This document shows positions 51,695 to 59,534 of a stretch of 64,000 bases of DNA, piece after piece. The translations under genes and the position numbers were made by a program. Numbering within the stretch: position 1 is the stretch's first letter; every line of letters begins with the position of its first letter. Below the pieces are notes generated by a model. That model did not search any database and was not told the origin of the DNA. It saw only the letters and a program-made list of their open reading frames with translations. The DNA is from Erythrobacter sp. UBA1916 (GTDB taxonomy: Bacteria > Pseudomonadota > Alphaproteobacteria > Sphingomonadales > Sphingomonadaceae): the NCBI GenBank assembly GCA_002337385.1, contig DDFY01000013.1, forward strand, positions 62,001 to 126,000. The letters run 5' to 3'.

Positions 51695-52719
51695 CAGTAG
51701 CCCTTCTTCGCCAGCACCGCGTTGAGGCGGCCATAGACCTTGCGGGCATTGCCCTCGAAGATCATGTGCTTCTCTTCCGCGGAGATATCGAGCGCATCGA
51801 CATAGCGCTTGGTGTCATCGAAATAGTGCCCGGTGGTGGGGTCGATCCCGCGCACCGCGCCGACCATTTCGCTGCCGAACAGGATGTTCTTGTTCTCGAT
51901 CACGTCGGCCAGCAGGTTGATGCCCGGCTGGTGGTAGACGCAGGTATCGAAGAACACGTTGTTCATCAGGTGCGTGTCGAGCGCGGGCTGCTTGAGCATG
52001 TCGGCCAGCCCGCGATAGCGGCCCCAGTGATAGGGCACCGCGCCGCCGCCGTGCGGAATGATCATCTTCAGCTTGGGGAAGCGGCTGAACAGGTCGCCCT
52101 GGAGCAGCTGCATGAAGGCGACGGTGTCAGCTGCCAGATAGTAGCCGCCGGTGGCGTGCATGGCCGGGTTGCAGCTGCCCGAGACGTGGATCATCGCGGG
52201 GACGTCCAGCTCTTCCATCGCTTCATAGATGGGGAACCAGTACTCGTCGGTCAGCGGGGGGTGTTCGAAGTGGCCGCCGCCCGGATCGGGATTGAGGTTG
52301 CAGACCACGAAGTCCATTTCCTCGACGCAGCGGCGCAGTTCCTTCACGCTTTCCGAAAGATCGCTCTTCGGGCTCTGCGGCAGCATGCAGCCGCCGATGA
52401 AGGTGTCGGGGAACAGCTGGGTGACCCGGTAGATCAGGTCGTTGCAGCGGCGTGCCCATTCGCTCGCCACGGCCTGGTCGCCCACGTGCGGTGCCATGGC
52501 CGATGCGCGTGGGCTGAAGATCGTGAAATCCGCCCCGCGCTCCTTGATGAGCTTGAGCTGGTTCGCCTCGATCGTATCGATGATCTCCTGGTCGGAAATC
52601 TCGGGATAGGGCGGGCACTCAGTGCCGTTCTTGTAGGCGGCCTTCTGCTCCTCGCGCCAGGCATCGTGGCCTTTGGGCAGGACGGTGTAGTGGCCGTGGC
52701 AGTCGATGATAAGGCTCAT
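51694..52719 (-). CDS. ligJ: 4-oxalomesaconate hydratase
   Basis: 341 residues, matching SYK-6 LigJ. It hydrates the isomerised 4-oxalomesaconate (KCH, product of LigU) to 4-carboxy-4-hydroxy-2-oxoadipate. Amidohydrolase family: LIIDCHGHYTV (HxH), MIHVSGSCNPAMH, IIPHGGGAVPYHWGR, FGSEMVGAVRGIDP. The start overlaps the stop of the upstream dehydrogenase gene (ATGA), and the stop overlaps the DUF2218 ATG. Confidence 0.95.
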   Translation of the reverse strand: MSLIIDCHGHYTVLPKGHDAWREEQKAAYKNGTECPPYPEISDQEIIDTIEANQLKLIKERGADFTIFSPRASAMAPHVGDQAVASEWARRCNDLIYRVTQLFPDTFIGGCMLPQSPKSDLSESVKELRRCVEEMDFVVCNLNPDPGGGHFEHPPLTDEYWFPIYEAMEELDVPAMIHVSGSCNPAMHATGGYYLAADTVAFMQLLQGDLFSRFPKLKMIIPHGGGAVPYHWGRYRGLADMLKQPALDTHLMNNVFFDTCVYHQPGINLLADVIENKNILFGSEMVGAVRGIDPTTGHYFDDTKRYVDALDISAEEKHMIFEGNARKVYGRLNAVLAKKGY

Positions 52720-53609
52720 GCTTCGCTCTCTTCTCCCCCGGACGCAGTCCGGTCGTTAATCGCGGTCAGCTTGGCGGCGAGCCCATCGGGCGGCGGGCTG
52801 ATGCCCAATTGCCCGAGCGCTTGCTGGCGGCTGACCGTATTGTCGGTCATCAGCGGATCGATGCCAAGGTCGCGCAACATGCGCGCCGCCTCAGCCATTT
52901 CCGCGCTACGGCGTTGGCCATGGATCAACATCCGGTCAAGGTTGTAGTCCGCGCGCGTCGTCCAGCCGATCTGCTTTTCGCTTGCGTCGAGGCTGGCGAG
53001 CACTTCGCCAAGCACGCCGGCCTTGTTCGCAGCGAACACCATTTCGGCGGTGAGCGCTTCCAGCCCCTTCACCATTACCGAGCGGCACAGCTTGATCGCG
53101 CTGGCCTGGCCGATCTCGGAGCCGACGATGCGGGTGTTGGTGAAGCCAAGCGCACGCAGCATGGCTTCTGCCTCGGCGGCCTGCGCGCCCGCGATGAGAA
53201 GCGGTACGGCCAGCGACTTGTCAGCCGGTGCCATCACCGCGACATCGACATAGTGGCCACCGGCCGCCTCAACCGCCTTCGCGGCCGCCTGCTTGGTGCC
53301 CGGGGCGACCGAGTTCATATCGCAGAACAATGCGCCCTTGGGCAGCGATGGAGCATAGTCCTGCGCTGCCTTCAGCGCCTGATCGGCGGTGACGAGGCTC
53401 AACACGAGCTCGGCACCGGACAGCGCCGCTGCGGCATCGGAGCCCGCTTCGACCTGACAGTCGGCCATCGCCGCGCGGCGATCGGGCAGCAGGTCCCAAC
53501 CGCTGGCATGGCCAGCCCAGCCCCCAGCGCGGGCAAAGAACGATCCGGCCTCACCGAAGCCGATCAGCGCCACGCGGGGTGCAGTTGTGTTCGAATCTTG
53601 CGCGTTCAT
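52716..53609 (-). CDS. 6-phosphogluconate dehydrogenase-like NAD(P)-binding protein with DUF1932 domain
   Basis: 297 residues from ATG 53609 (GGAGAGAGAG upstream). VALIGFGEAGSFFARAGGW is the Rossmann motif; DMNSVAPGTKQAAAKAVEAAGGHYVDVAVM matches the beta-hydroxyacid dehydrogenase pattern; IKLCRSVMVKGLEALTAE begins the DUF1932 domain with the catalytic Lys position. It is the first gene of the ligJ-DUF2218-ligAB run with an ATGA overlap to ligJ. No pathway step needs it, so its substrate is unknown; it may oxidise or reduce a side intermediate. Confidence 0.78.
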   Translation of the reverse strand: MNAQDSNTTAPRVALIGFGEAGSFFARAGGWAGHASGWDLLPDRRAAMADCQVEAGSDAAAALSGAELVLSLVTADQALKAAQDYAPSLPKGALFCDMNSVAPGTKQAAAKAVEAAGGHYVDVAVMAPADKSLAVPLLIAGAQAAEAEAMLRALGFTNTRIVGSEIGQASAIKLCRSVMVKGLEALTAEMVFAANKAGVLGEVLASLDASEKQIGWTTRADYNLDRMLIHGQRRSAEMAEAARMLRDLGIDPLMTDNTVSRQQALGQLGISPPPDGLAAKLTAINDRTASGGEESEA

Positions 53610-53635
53610 CTCTCTCTCCAAACCGCCTCTAACAA

Positions 53636-53654
53636 TTGTATGTGATGCTTACAA
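53636..53654. promoter_or_regulatory. Operator-like inverted repeat in the ligK divergent promoter
   Basis: TTGTATGTGATGCTTACAA, with TTGTA and TACAA arms around a 9-base spacer. It lies 27-45 bases before the DUF1932 start and 83-101 bases before ligK. It shares TTGTATGTG and the geometry with the site before ligM. Confidence 0.6.
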
Positions 53655-53736
53655 CTTCCCACGTGACCGGCTTGACCTTCCGCAAGCGTGGGTTCAGTCA
53701 GCCCGCAAACACAAACCAGTTGGAGAATCGCTGATT

Positions 53737-54408
53737 ATGGGCGTTGTCGTCACCAAGATCGAACGGGCCGATCCCGAAGTTGTCAGTGCTCTGGGCCAGT
53801 GCGGTGTGGCCACCGTGCACGAAGCGCAGGGCCGCAAGGGTCTGCTCGCCAGCTACATGCGCCCGATCTATCCTGGCGCGCGTATCGGTGCTTCGGCGAT
53901 CACGATCTCGGTCCCGCCGGGCGACAACTACATGGTCCATGCCGCGATCGAGCAGTGCCAGGAAGGCGACGTGCTCGTAATCGCGCCGACCTCTCCGTGC
54001 GAAGACGGCTACTTCGGCGACCTGCTTGCCACTTCGGCGCAGGCGCGCGGCGTGCGCGGTCTGATCATCGACGCTGGTATCCGCGATGTGCGTGACCTCA
54101 CCGAGATGAACTTCCCGGTCTGGGCCAAGCGCGTGTTTGCGCAAGGCACGATCAAGGCCTCGCTCGGCAGCGTGAACGTCGACGTGGTCTGCGCCAGCGC
54201 TTTCATCCGCGCGGGTGACATCATCGTGGCCGACGACGACGGCGTCTGCGTAGTCAAGCGCGAAGAGGCCGAAGAGGTGCTCAAGAAGGCGCAGGCCCGC
54301 GAAGCCAACGAAGAAGAGAAGCGCAAGAAGCTGGCTGACGGCGTGCTCGGCCTCGACATGTACGGCTTCCGCCAGAAGCTGACCGATATGGGCCTGAAGT
54401 GGATCTGA
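53737..54408 (+). CDS. ligK: 4-carboxy-4-hydroxy-2-oxoadipate aldolase / oxaloacetate decarboxylase
   Basis: 223 residues from ATG 53737 (TTGGAGA upstream). Cleaves 4-carboxy-4-hydroxy-2-oxoadipate to pyruvate and oxaloacetate, the last step of the pathway. RraA-like fold: GYFGDLLATSAQARGVRG (residues 91-108) and IIDAGIRDVRD with Arg116 and Asp117 as the likely catalytic pair (metal-site Asp). The name ligK fits the genome context; galC/proA-type aldolases share the family. Confidence 0.92.
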   Translation: MGVVVTKIERADPEVVSALGQCGVATVHEAQGRKGLLASYMRPIYPGARIGASAITISVPPGDNYMVHAAIEQCQEGDVLVIAPTSPCEDGYFGDLLATSAQARGVRGLIIDAGIRDVRDLTEMNFPVWAKRVFAQGTIKASLGSVNVDVVCASAFIRAGDIIVADDDGVCVVKREEAEEVLKKAQAREANEEEKRKKLADGVLGLDMYGFRQKLTDMGLKWI

Positions 54409-54549
54409 TCCTTTCGTCTCCCCTCCCGCTAGCGGGAGGGGCCGGGGGTGGGCATGGGCCCGCAAGGGCCCACCCCGCTGCAACTAGCCTCACCTGCGGT
54501 TCGGCAAGTTTCACTGCCCCTCCCGCAGGCGGGAGGGGAAATTAAGCTT
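54409..54549. repeat. Array of three intergenic hairpins
   Basis: Two copies of a CCCCTCCCGC/GCGGGAGGGG hairpin (54420-54441 and 54517-54538), with a third GGTGGGC/GCCCACC-type stem between (about 54446-54475). The same short hairpin is a common dispersed element in sphingomonads. It fills the gap between ligK and ligU. Confidence 0.65.
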
Positions 54550-55608
54550 ATGAATTCAGCACCAGTCATGTGGATGCGGGGAGGGACCTCCAAGGGCGGT
54601 TACTTCCTCGCCTCCGATCTTCCTGCCGATGTCGACGAGCGGGCAAAGTTCCTGCTCGGCGTGATGGGCAGCCCCGATCCGCGCCAGATTGACGGCATGG
54701 GCGGGGCCGACCCGCTGACCAGCAAGGTCGCCGTGGTCAAGAAGAGCGAGCGCGAGGGGATCGACGTCGACTACCTGTTCCTGCAGGTGTTCGTCGATCA
54801 GGCCATCGTTTCCGATGCGCAGAACTGCGGCAACATCCTCGCTGGTGTCGGCCCCTTCGCGATCGAGCGCGGGCTGGTCGAACCGACCGGCGAGCAGACC
54901 TCGGTGGCGATCTACATGGAGAACACCGGGCAGGTCGCCGTGGCCACGGTCGAAACGCCGGGCGGCGTGGTCAACTATTCTGGTGATGCGAAAATCGACG
55001 GTGTTCCGGGCAGCCATGCGCCGGTCCCGCTCGAATTCCGCGACACGGCCGGATCGAGCTGCGGCGCGCTTCTGCCCACCGGCAATCCGGTCGACGTAAT
55101 CGAGGGCGTGCCCTGCACGCTGATCGACAACGGCATGCCTTGCATCGTGTTCAAGGCCGAGGACGTGGGCGCCACCGGCTACGAAACGCGCGAGGAAATG
55201 GAGGCTGATGGCTTTGCCGACATCCGCGCGAAGATCGAGAGCATTCGCCTTGCTGCGGGCCCGCTGATGAACCTTGGCGATGTGACAGAAAAGTCGGTCC
55301 CCAAGATGACGCTGGTGGCCCCGCCCAAGAACGGCGGCGCTGTGACCACCCGTGTGTTCATTCCGCACCGTGCTCATGCCTCGATCGGCGTGCTCGGCGC
55401 GGTGACGGCGGCGACCGCCTGCCTCGTTGAGGGTTCTCCCGCCGCCGAGCTGGCCGTGATCCCCGAGGGCAAGGTCAAGACGCTCAGCATCGAGCATCCC
55501 AGCGGCGAGATGAGCTGCGTGATGACGATGGACGACAACGGCGAAGTCGCCACCTCGGCCCTGCTGCGCACCGCGCGCAAGCTGATGGACGGGGTGGTTT
55601 TCGTCTGA
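54550..55608 (+). CDS. ligU: 4-oxalomesaconate isomerase (LigU; PrpF family)
   Basis: 352 residues. Isomerises 4-oxalomesaconate to KCH, the substrate of LigJ. PrpF/DAP-epimerase-like fold: PVMWMRGGTSKGGYFL, LTSKVAVV, DAQNCGNILAGVGPFA. Known LigU catalytic residues are Lys66 and Cys100 (as I recall); the matching Lys59 and Cys93 here have the same spacing of 34. It is sometimes annotated as GalD. It has no clear promoter; a hairpin array lies between it and ligK. Confidence 0.9.
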   Translation: MNSAPVMWMRGGTSKGGYFLASDLPADVDERAKFLLGVMGSPDPRQIDGMGGADPLTSKVAVVKKSEREGIDVDYLFLQVFVDQAIVSDAQNCGNILAGVGPFAIERGLVEPTGEQTSVAIYMENTGQVAVATVETPGGVVNYSGDAKIDGVPGSHAPVPLEFRDTAGSSCGALLPTGNPVDVIEGVPCTLIDNGMPCIVFKAEDVGATGYETREEMEADGFADIRAKIESIRLAAGPLMNLGDVTEKSVPKMTLVAPPKNGGAVTTRVFIPHRAHASIGVLGAVTAATACLVEGSPAAELAVIPEGKVKTLSIEHPSGEMSCVMTMDDNGEVATSALLRTARKLMDGVVFV

Positions 55609-55623
55609 AATTCAGGAACCAGA

Positions 55624-55712
55624 CCCGCTTGTCCTGAGCTTATCGTAGGACTGCTTTATGCAAGCGGGCGCAGAAACAAAGAACAGCCCTTAGACAGGCT
55701 CAGGGCGAGCGG
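55624..55712. repeat. REP-like repeats between ligU and ligI
   Basis: A CCCGCTTG/CAAGCGGG hairpin (55624-55631 and 55661-55668) encloses GTCCTGAGCTTATCGTAGGA, a diverged inverse of the REP-like element at 18817. A second degenerate unit (TTAGACAGGCTCAGGGCGAG) lies at 55689-55710. Such palindromic elements are typically remobilised by RAYT proteins and affect mRNA stability. Confidence 0.6.
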
Positions 55713-55720
55713 AGTTACCT

Positions 55721-56605
55721 ATGTCTGATCGCATTACCTCTTGGCACCCCAACCCCAGCAAGCCCAACTTCACGCCCCCAGCGGGCGCGGTGGACGCGCA
55801 TTGCCATGTGTTCGGGCCGATGGACCCCTTCGGCTTCTCGCCCAAGGCCAAGTACCTGCCCGCCGACGCCGGGCCGGACATGCTGTTCGCGCTGCGCGAT
55901 CACCTCGGCTTTTCGAAGAACGTCATCGTGCAGGCGAGCTGCCACGGCACCGACAACGCCGCCACGCTTGACGCCATCGCCAAGTCAGGCGGTAAGGCGC
56001 GCGGTGTGGCCGTGGTCGATCCGGACATTTCGGAAGAAGGGCTGCAGGCGCTGCACCACGGCGGAATGCGCGGCATCCGCTTCAATTTCCTCAAGCGGCT
56101 GGTCGACAACGCGCCGAAGGACAAGTTCCTCGAGGTCGCTGGTCGGCTGCCGGCTGGCTGGCACGTGGTGATCTATTTCGAAGCCGACATCCTCGAAGAG
56201 ATGCGCAGCTTCATCGATGCCATTCCGGTGCCGGTGGTGGTGGACCATATGGGCCGTCCCGATGTCACCCAAGGCCCCGATGGAGCCGACATGAAGGCGT
56301 TTCGTGCTCTGCTCGAAAGCCGCGACGATATCTGGTTCAAGCCGACCTGCCCCGACCGGCTCGACGCGATCAAGGAAGGCGGGCAGGGCGACCCGTGGGA
56401 TGCTTTCGCCGAGGCCGTCGCGCCATTGGTGGAAGACTATCAGGACCGCGTGATCTGGGGCACCGACTGGCCGCACCCGAACATGCAGGACGAGATCCCC
56501 GACGATGGCCACGTGGTCGACATGATCCCGCGCATCGCGCCGACCGAGGAGCTGCAGCAGAAGCTGCTCGTGACCAACCCGAACCGGCTTTACTGGTCGG
56601 ACTGA
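55721..56605 (+). CDS. ligI: 2-pyrone-4,6-dicarboxylate hydrolase
   Basis: 294 residues. Opens the lactone to 4-oxalomesaconate. Amidohydrolase family without bound metal in the characterised enzyme: AVDAHCHVFGPMDPFGF, IVQASCHGTDNAATL, GMRGIRFNFLKR, VVVDHMGRPD, WFKPTCPDRLD and WGTDWPHPN with the catalytic Asp249. The length matches SYK-6 LigI. Confidence 0.96.
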   Translation: MSDRITSWHPNPSKPNFTPPAGAVDAHCHVFGPMDPFGFSPKAKYLPADAGPDMLFALRDHLGFSKNVIVQASCHGTDNAATLDAIAKSGGKARGVAVVDPDISEEGLQALHHGGMRGIRFNFLKRLVDNAPKDKFLEVAGRLPAGWHVVIYFEADILEEMRSFIDAIPVPVVVDHMGRPDVTQGPDGADMKAFRALLESRDDIWFKPTCPDRLDAIKEGGQGDPWDAFAEAVAPLVEDYQDRVIWGTDWPHPNMQDEIPDDGHVVDMIPRIAPTEELQQKLLVTNPNRLYWSD

Positions 56606-56640
56606 GGCGTCTCGGGACTGCCGGTCCTCGTTAAAGGTAT

Positions 56641-58116
56641 CTATATCGGGCTTGGTTGGTTGTCTGCGGCACAATCGGCGGAGCAGACAGTTTTGACGAT
56701 GCGGACGCTCGCGCTGGTGTCGCGCTTGGCCGCGTTGAGCGCGCGATCGGCGTGATGCAGCAGTTCTATCTCGCTGCAGGTGCTGTCCGGATGAAGGATC
56801 GATGCCCCGAGGGAAACGCCGATAGGTATGCTCTTGCCATTTTGGTCGAGCGGGGCAGAAAGTTCCGTGACCAGCTGATCGAGCACCGAGGAGAGGTCGT
56901 CGATATGGCGTTCATCCTGGAGCAGCAGCACCAACTCACCCCCATCCAGCCGGGTGACGAAGCTATCCTTGAGCCAGCTGCTGCGTAAGATCGCCGAGGC
57001 GCGACGCTGCAGCTCAGCTTCTGTATCATTGTCATCAACTGCCCATGGGGCGTCGAGATCGATCAGCACAACGCCGAGCGGGGAATTGCTCGCCACTGCG
57101 GCGCGCACCCTGCTCGCGAGATCTTCGTCGAAGCGAGCGCGGTTTGCTGGGCCAGTCAGCGGGTCGGTAGCGACGCGATGCCCCAGTTCCTTGAGCAGCT
57201 TGTGCTTTTCGGTGATGTCTTGCAGCACCCCGACCAATGCCGCCGGTCGACCATTGGCCAGTTCCATTTCCCCGGCCACGCGCACCCGCTTTACGGTTCC
57301 CTTGGCGCTCACGAAGTCTGCCTCGAAGTCGTAGCTCTCACCGGTTTCGATCGCCCGTTCAATGCTGGACAAGACAGTTTCCCGGTCGGCGGGCGTATAG
57401 AAATTGATCGCATCGGCGAGCGGAACGTTGCTTCCCACGGGCAATTCGTGGATCGCATAGACACCTTCGGACCAGCTTAGATCGCGCCCATCGATCGAGA
57501 TGCGCCAAGAGCCGATGGCAGCCATTCGTTCAGCTTGGCGGAATTGCCTTTGCAGGCGCCGCGCTGCTTCTGCATCCTGCTCAAGAGCGACCCGGTTCTG
57601 CTCCTGTCGGTGCAATTCGATACGTTGGGCATAAAGCGATGTCATCAGCACCGACATGTTTTCGAGCACCGCTGCGGTATGCGGGTCAAACTCGCGCGGC
57701 TTGTCCGAAAGCGCGCAGATCACTCCCACCGCTTCTTCCAGGCCGCAGTCATCGGCCTCCACGAAGGCGGCAATGCCCGCGAAGGAGCGGACCTTTGCAT
57801 CGCTGGCGACCAATGGGTGGTCCTGCAACAGCGGATGGCTGGCGGCATCCGACGCGATGAGTGCTCCACTATGGTCTGCTGCAGTAAGGGCAATCGATTG
57901 CTCAAGCAGGCAGCCTAACCCTGTCGCGCCATGTTGCGCACTGGTCCACTGATGAGACGAATCGCGCAGACGCACCACCACTGTCTCGCAACCGAGTGCG
58001 CGCGCAAGCGTTCCGGCAAGCGCCGGAAGAACGGATGCATCTGACTGCCTCGGCGTCTTCTGACGTGCGAGCGTAAGCAGATGCTGGTCTTGGTTAGACG
58101 GTGCGACCCATTCCAT
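56641..58116 (-). CDS. PAS-GGDEF protein with an N-terminal GAF-like domain and degenerate active site
   Basis: 491 residues from ATG 58116 (TTG 58152 also possible). An N-terminal GAF-like domain (about residues 20-165), a PAS/PAC region (about 200-320), and a C-terminal GGDEF domain with DPLTGPANRARF present. The signature GGDEF is replaced by DGGEL in TRLDGGELVLLL, and the DxDxFKxxND element is DLDAPWAVDDND, so diguanylate cyclase activity is unlikely. It may act as a c-di-GMP or other effector-binding sensor. Divergence from the ligI end suggests no operon link. Confidence 0.78.
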   Translation of the reverse strand: MEWVAPSNQDQHLLTLARQKTPRQSDASVLPALAGTLARALGCETVVVRLRDSSHQWTSAQHGATGLGCLLEQSIALTAADHSGALIASDAASHPLLQDHPLVASDAKVRSFAGIAAFVEADDCGLEEAVGVICALSDKPREFDPHTAAVLENMSVLMTSLYAQRIELHRQEQNRVALEQDAEAARRLQRQFRQAERMAAIGSWRISIDGRDLSWSEGVYAIHELPVGSNVPLADAINFYTPADRETVLSSIERAIETGESYDFEADFVSAKGTVKRVRVAGEMELANGRPAALVGVLQDITEKHKLLKELGHRVATDPLTGPANRARFDEDLASRVRAAVASNSPLGVVLIDLDAPWAVDDNDTEAELQRRASAILRSSWLKDSFVTRLDGGELVLLLQDERHIDDLSSVLDQLVTELSAPLDQNGKSIPIGVSLGASILHPDSTCSEIELLHHADRALNAAKRDTSASVRIVKTVCSADCAADNQPSPI

Positions 58117-58183
58117 GCCGCCACTATCTACCCTCAGGGTAAATAGTGGCAACAGGTTGCACTAAGTGAACTTGCTTAGTTGT

Positions 58184-59374
58184 TCAGCCTTCCACCACGC
58201 TGCGGACGAAGTCGACCGTTTGCCTGGTGGCAGCGGCGAATTCGGTAGCTGTGGCCTGGAAGCTGCCGTAGCCGGAAAACTCGTGCGGCTTCATGCCTTC
58301 GAACTCGTAGGCCTGGCGGAAGCTGGGCAGCTTGAGCAGCTTTTCGATGCTGGCCTTGTTGGGCTCGCGCTCGATGGCCTTGGGATCGAACGGAGCCAGT
58401 TCGTCTTCCACGTCCATCAGCTGTTTGATGTAGCCCGGGGGGCAGGTGTAAACGAAGTCGCCTCCAGCGAAGTCCTGAATGTGGCGCGAAACGGTGTTGC
58501 CGTCCTTGTCCTTCTCCACGCGCATCGAGCATTGCAGCATCTTTGAGGGGTGGCCCGAGTCCTTGCCATACCAGTAGGCGCGCTTGAGCACGGCTTCCTC
58601 GCCGTCGCGAATTTCGTCGATCGACAGGTCGATCCCGCGCAGCTTGGCTTCCACCTTCCAGTCGCCCTTTTCGCCAAGGCGGCTCGACATGTGGGTGATG
58701 ACGCTGCGCCAGCCGGAAAGATCGACGCCCGCGGCCTTCGCGCGCTGGAGACCGGCGGTGACCGCAGCCATGCAACGCGAATACTGCGCCACGGTGAAGC
58801 TGGTGGTGTTGTTGGTCGAGATGCCGCGCGCGGTCAGCTCCTCCAGTACCTCATAGCCTTCCTTCGAGCCGGGCAGCTTGACCATCACGTTCTCGCCCAT
58901 CTCGGCGATCGACAGGCCCTGTGCCAGCATCGCCTCGCCATCGGTGACGAAACGCGGATCGACCTGGCCCGAAAGCATGCCGTACTTGCCGCCCGAAGCC
59001 TTGTAGGCGGGCAGAATCGCATCGGCGCCCTTCTTCACCAGCTGCAGGTACATCTTCCAGTACACGCCCTCGACGTCGAGCGCCTTGTCGGACTTGGCGA
59101 TATCGAGCACGAGCTGGCGCCAGCCCTGCGGATCGAGCTGCACGGCCTGCAGGCTGAGCGGCGGGTTGGTGGTGACGCCGCGGAAGCCCATTTCGGCAGG
59201 CTTGGCGGGGTCATAGAAACGGGTGAGCTGAGCTTCCCAGTCGGCGCGCTTGCCTTCGGGCGCAGCGGCGAGGGTTTCTTCCTTCCAGCTCGGGAAAACG
59301 AGCGGTGAGCTGTCCCACCAGATCTCGCATTCGGGATTGGTCTCAGCGAGCTTTTCCAGGACGTGCTTGCTCAT
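58184..59374 (-). CDS. Transaldolase-family protein
   Basis: 396 residues from ATG 59374 (GGAG about 7 bases upstream). The TIM-barrel pattern FRGVTTNPPLSLQAVQLDP, ENVMVKLPGSKEGYEVLEEL (Schiff-base Lys in VMVKLPG) and GISTNNTTSFTVAQYSRCMAAVTAG is typical of the transaldolase/fructose-6-phosphate aldolase group. It is longer than TalA/B, with an extended C-terminus. Its role (pentose phosphate, or an aldolase in catabolism) is unclear. Confidence 0.78.
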   Translation of the reverse strand: MSKHVLEKLAETNPECEIWWDSSPLVFPSWKEETLAAAPEGKRADWEAQLTRFYDPAKPAEMGFRGVTTNPPLSLQAVQLDPQGWRQLVLDIAKSDKALDVEGVYWKMYLQLVKKGADAILPAYKASGGKYGMLSGQVDPRFVTDGEAMLAQGLSIAEMGENVMVKLPGSKEGYEVLEELTARGISTNNTTSFTVAQYSRCMAAVTAGLQRAKAAGVDLSGWRSVITHMSSRLGEKGDWKVEAKLRGIDLSIDEIRDGEEAVLKRAYWYGKDSGHPSKMLQCSMRVEKDKDGNTVSRHIQDFAGGDFVYTCPPGYIKQLMDVEDELAPFDPKAIEREPNKASIEKLLKLPSFRQAYEFEGMKPHEFSGYGSFQATATEFAAATRQTVDFVRSVVEG

Positions 59375-59534
59375 CATCATCTCCAGACTTTCAAGTGTGA
59401 GAGCGCCCTTGGCACCGGCAGACGGACCGAGTCAATCGAGCGCATGTTTCGCTATGCCTTCGGCAGATAACGTTTCAGCGGTTGTGCGGCCTGCAGCGGC
59501 AAGGCGCCATACGGCTATCGTCAGGTCGCCGAAC

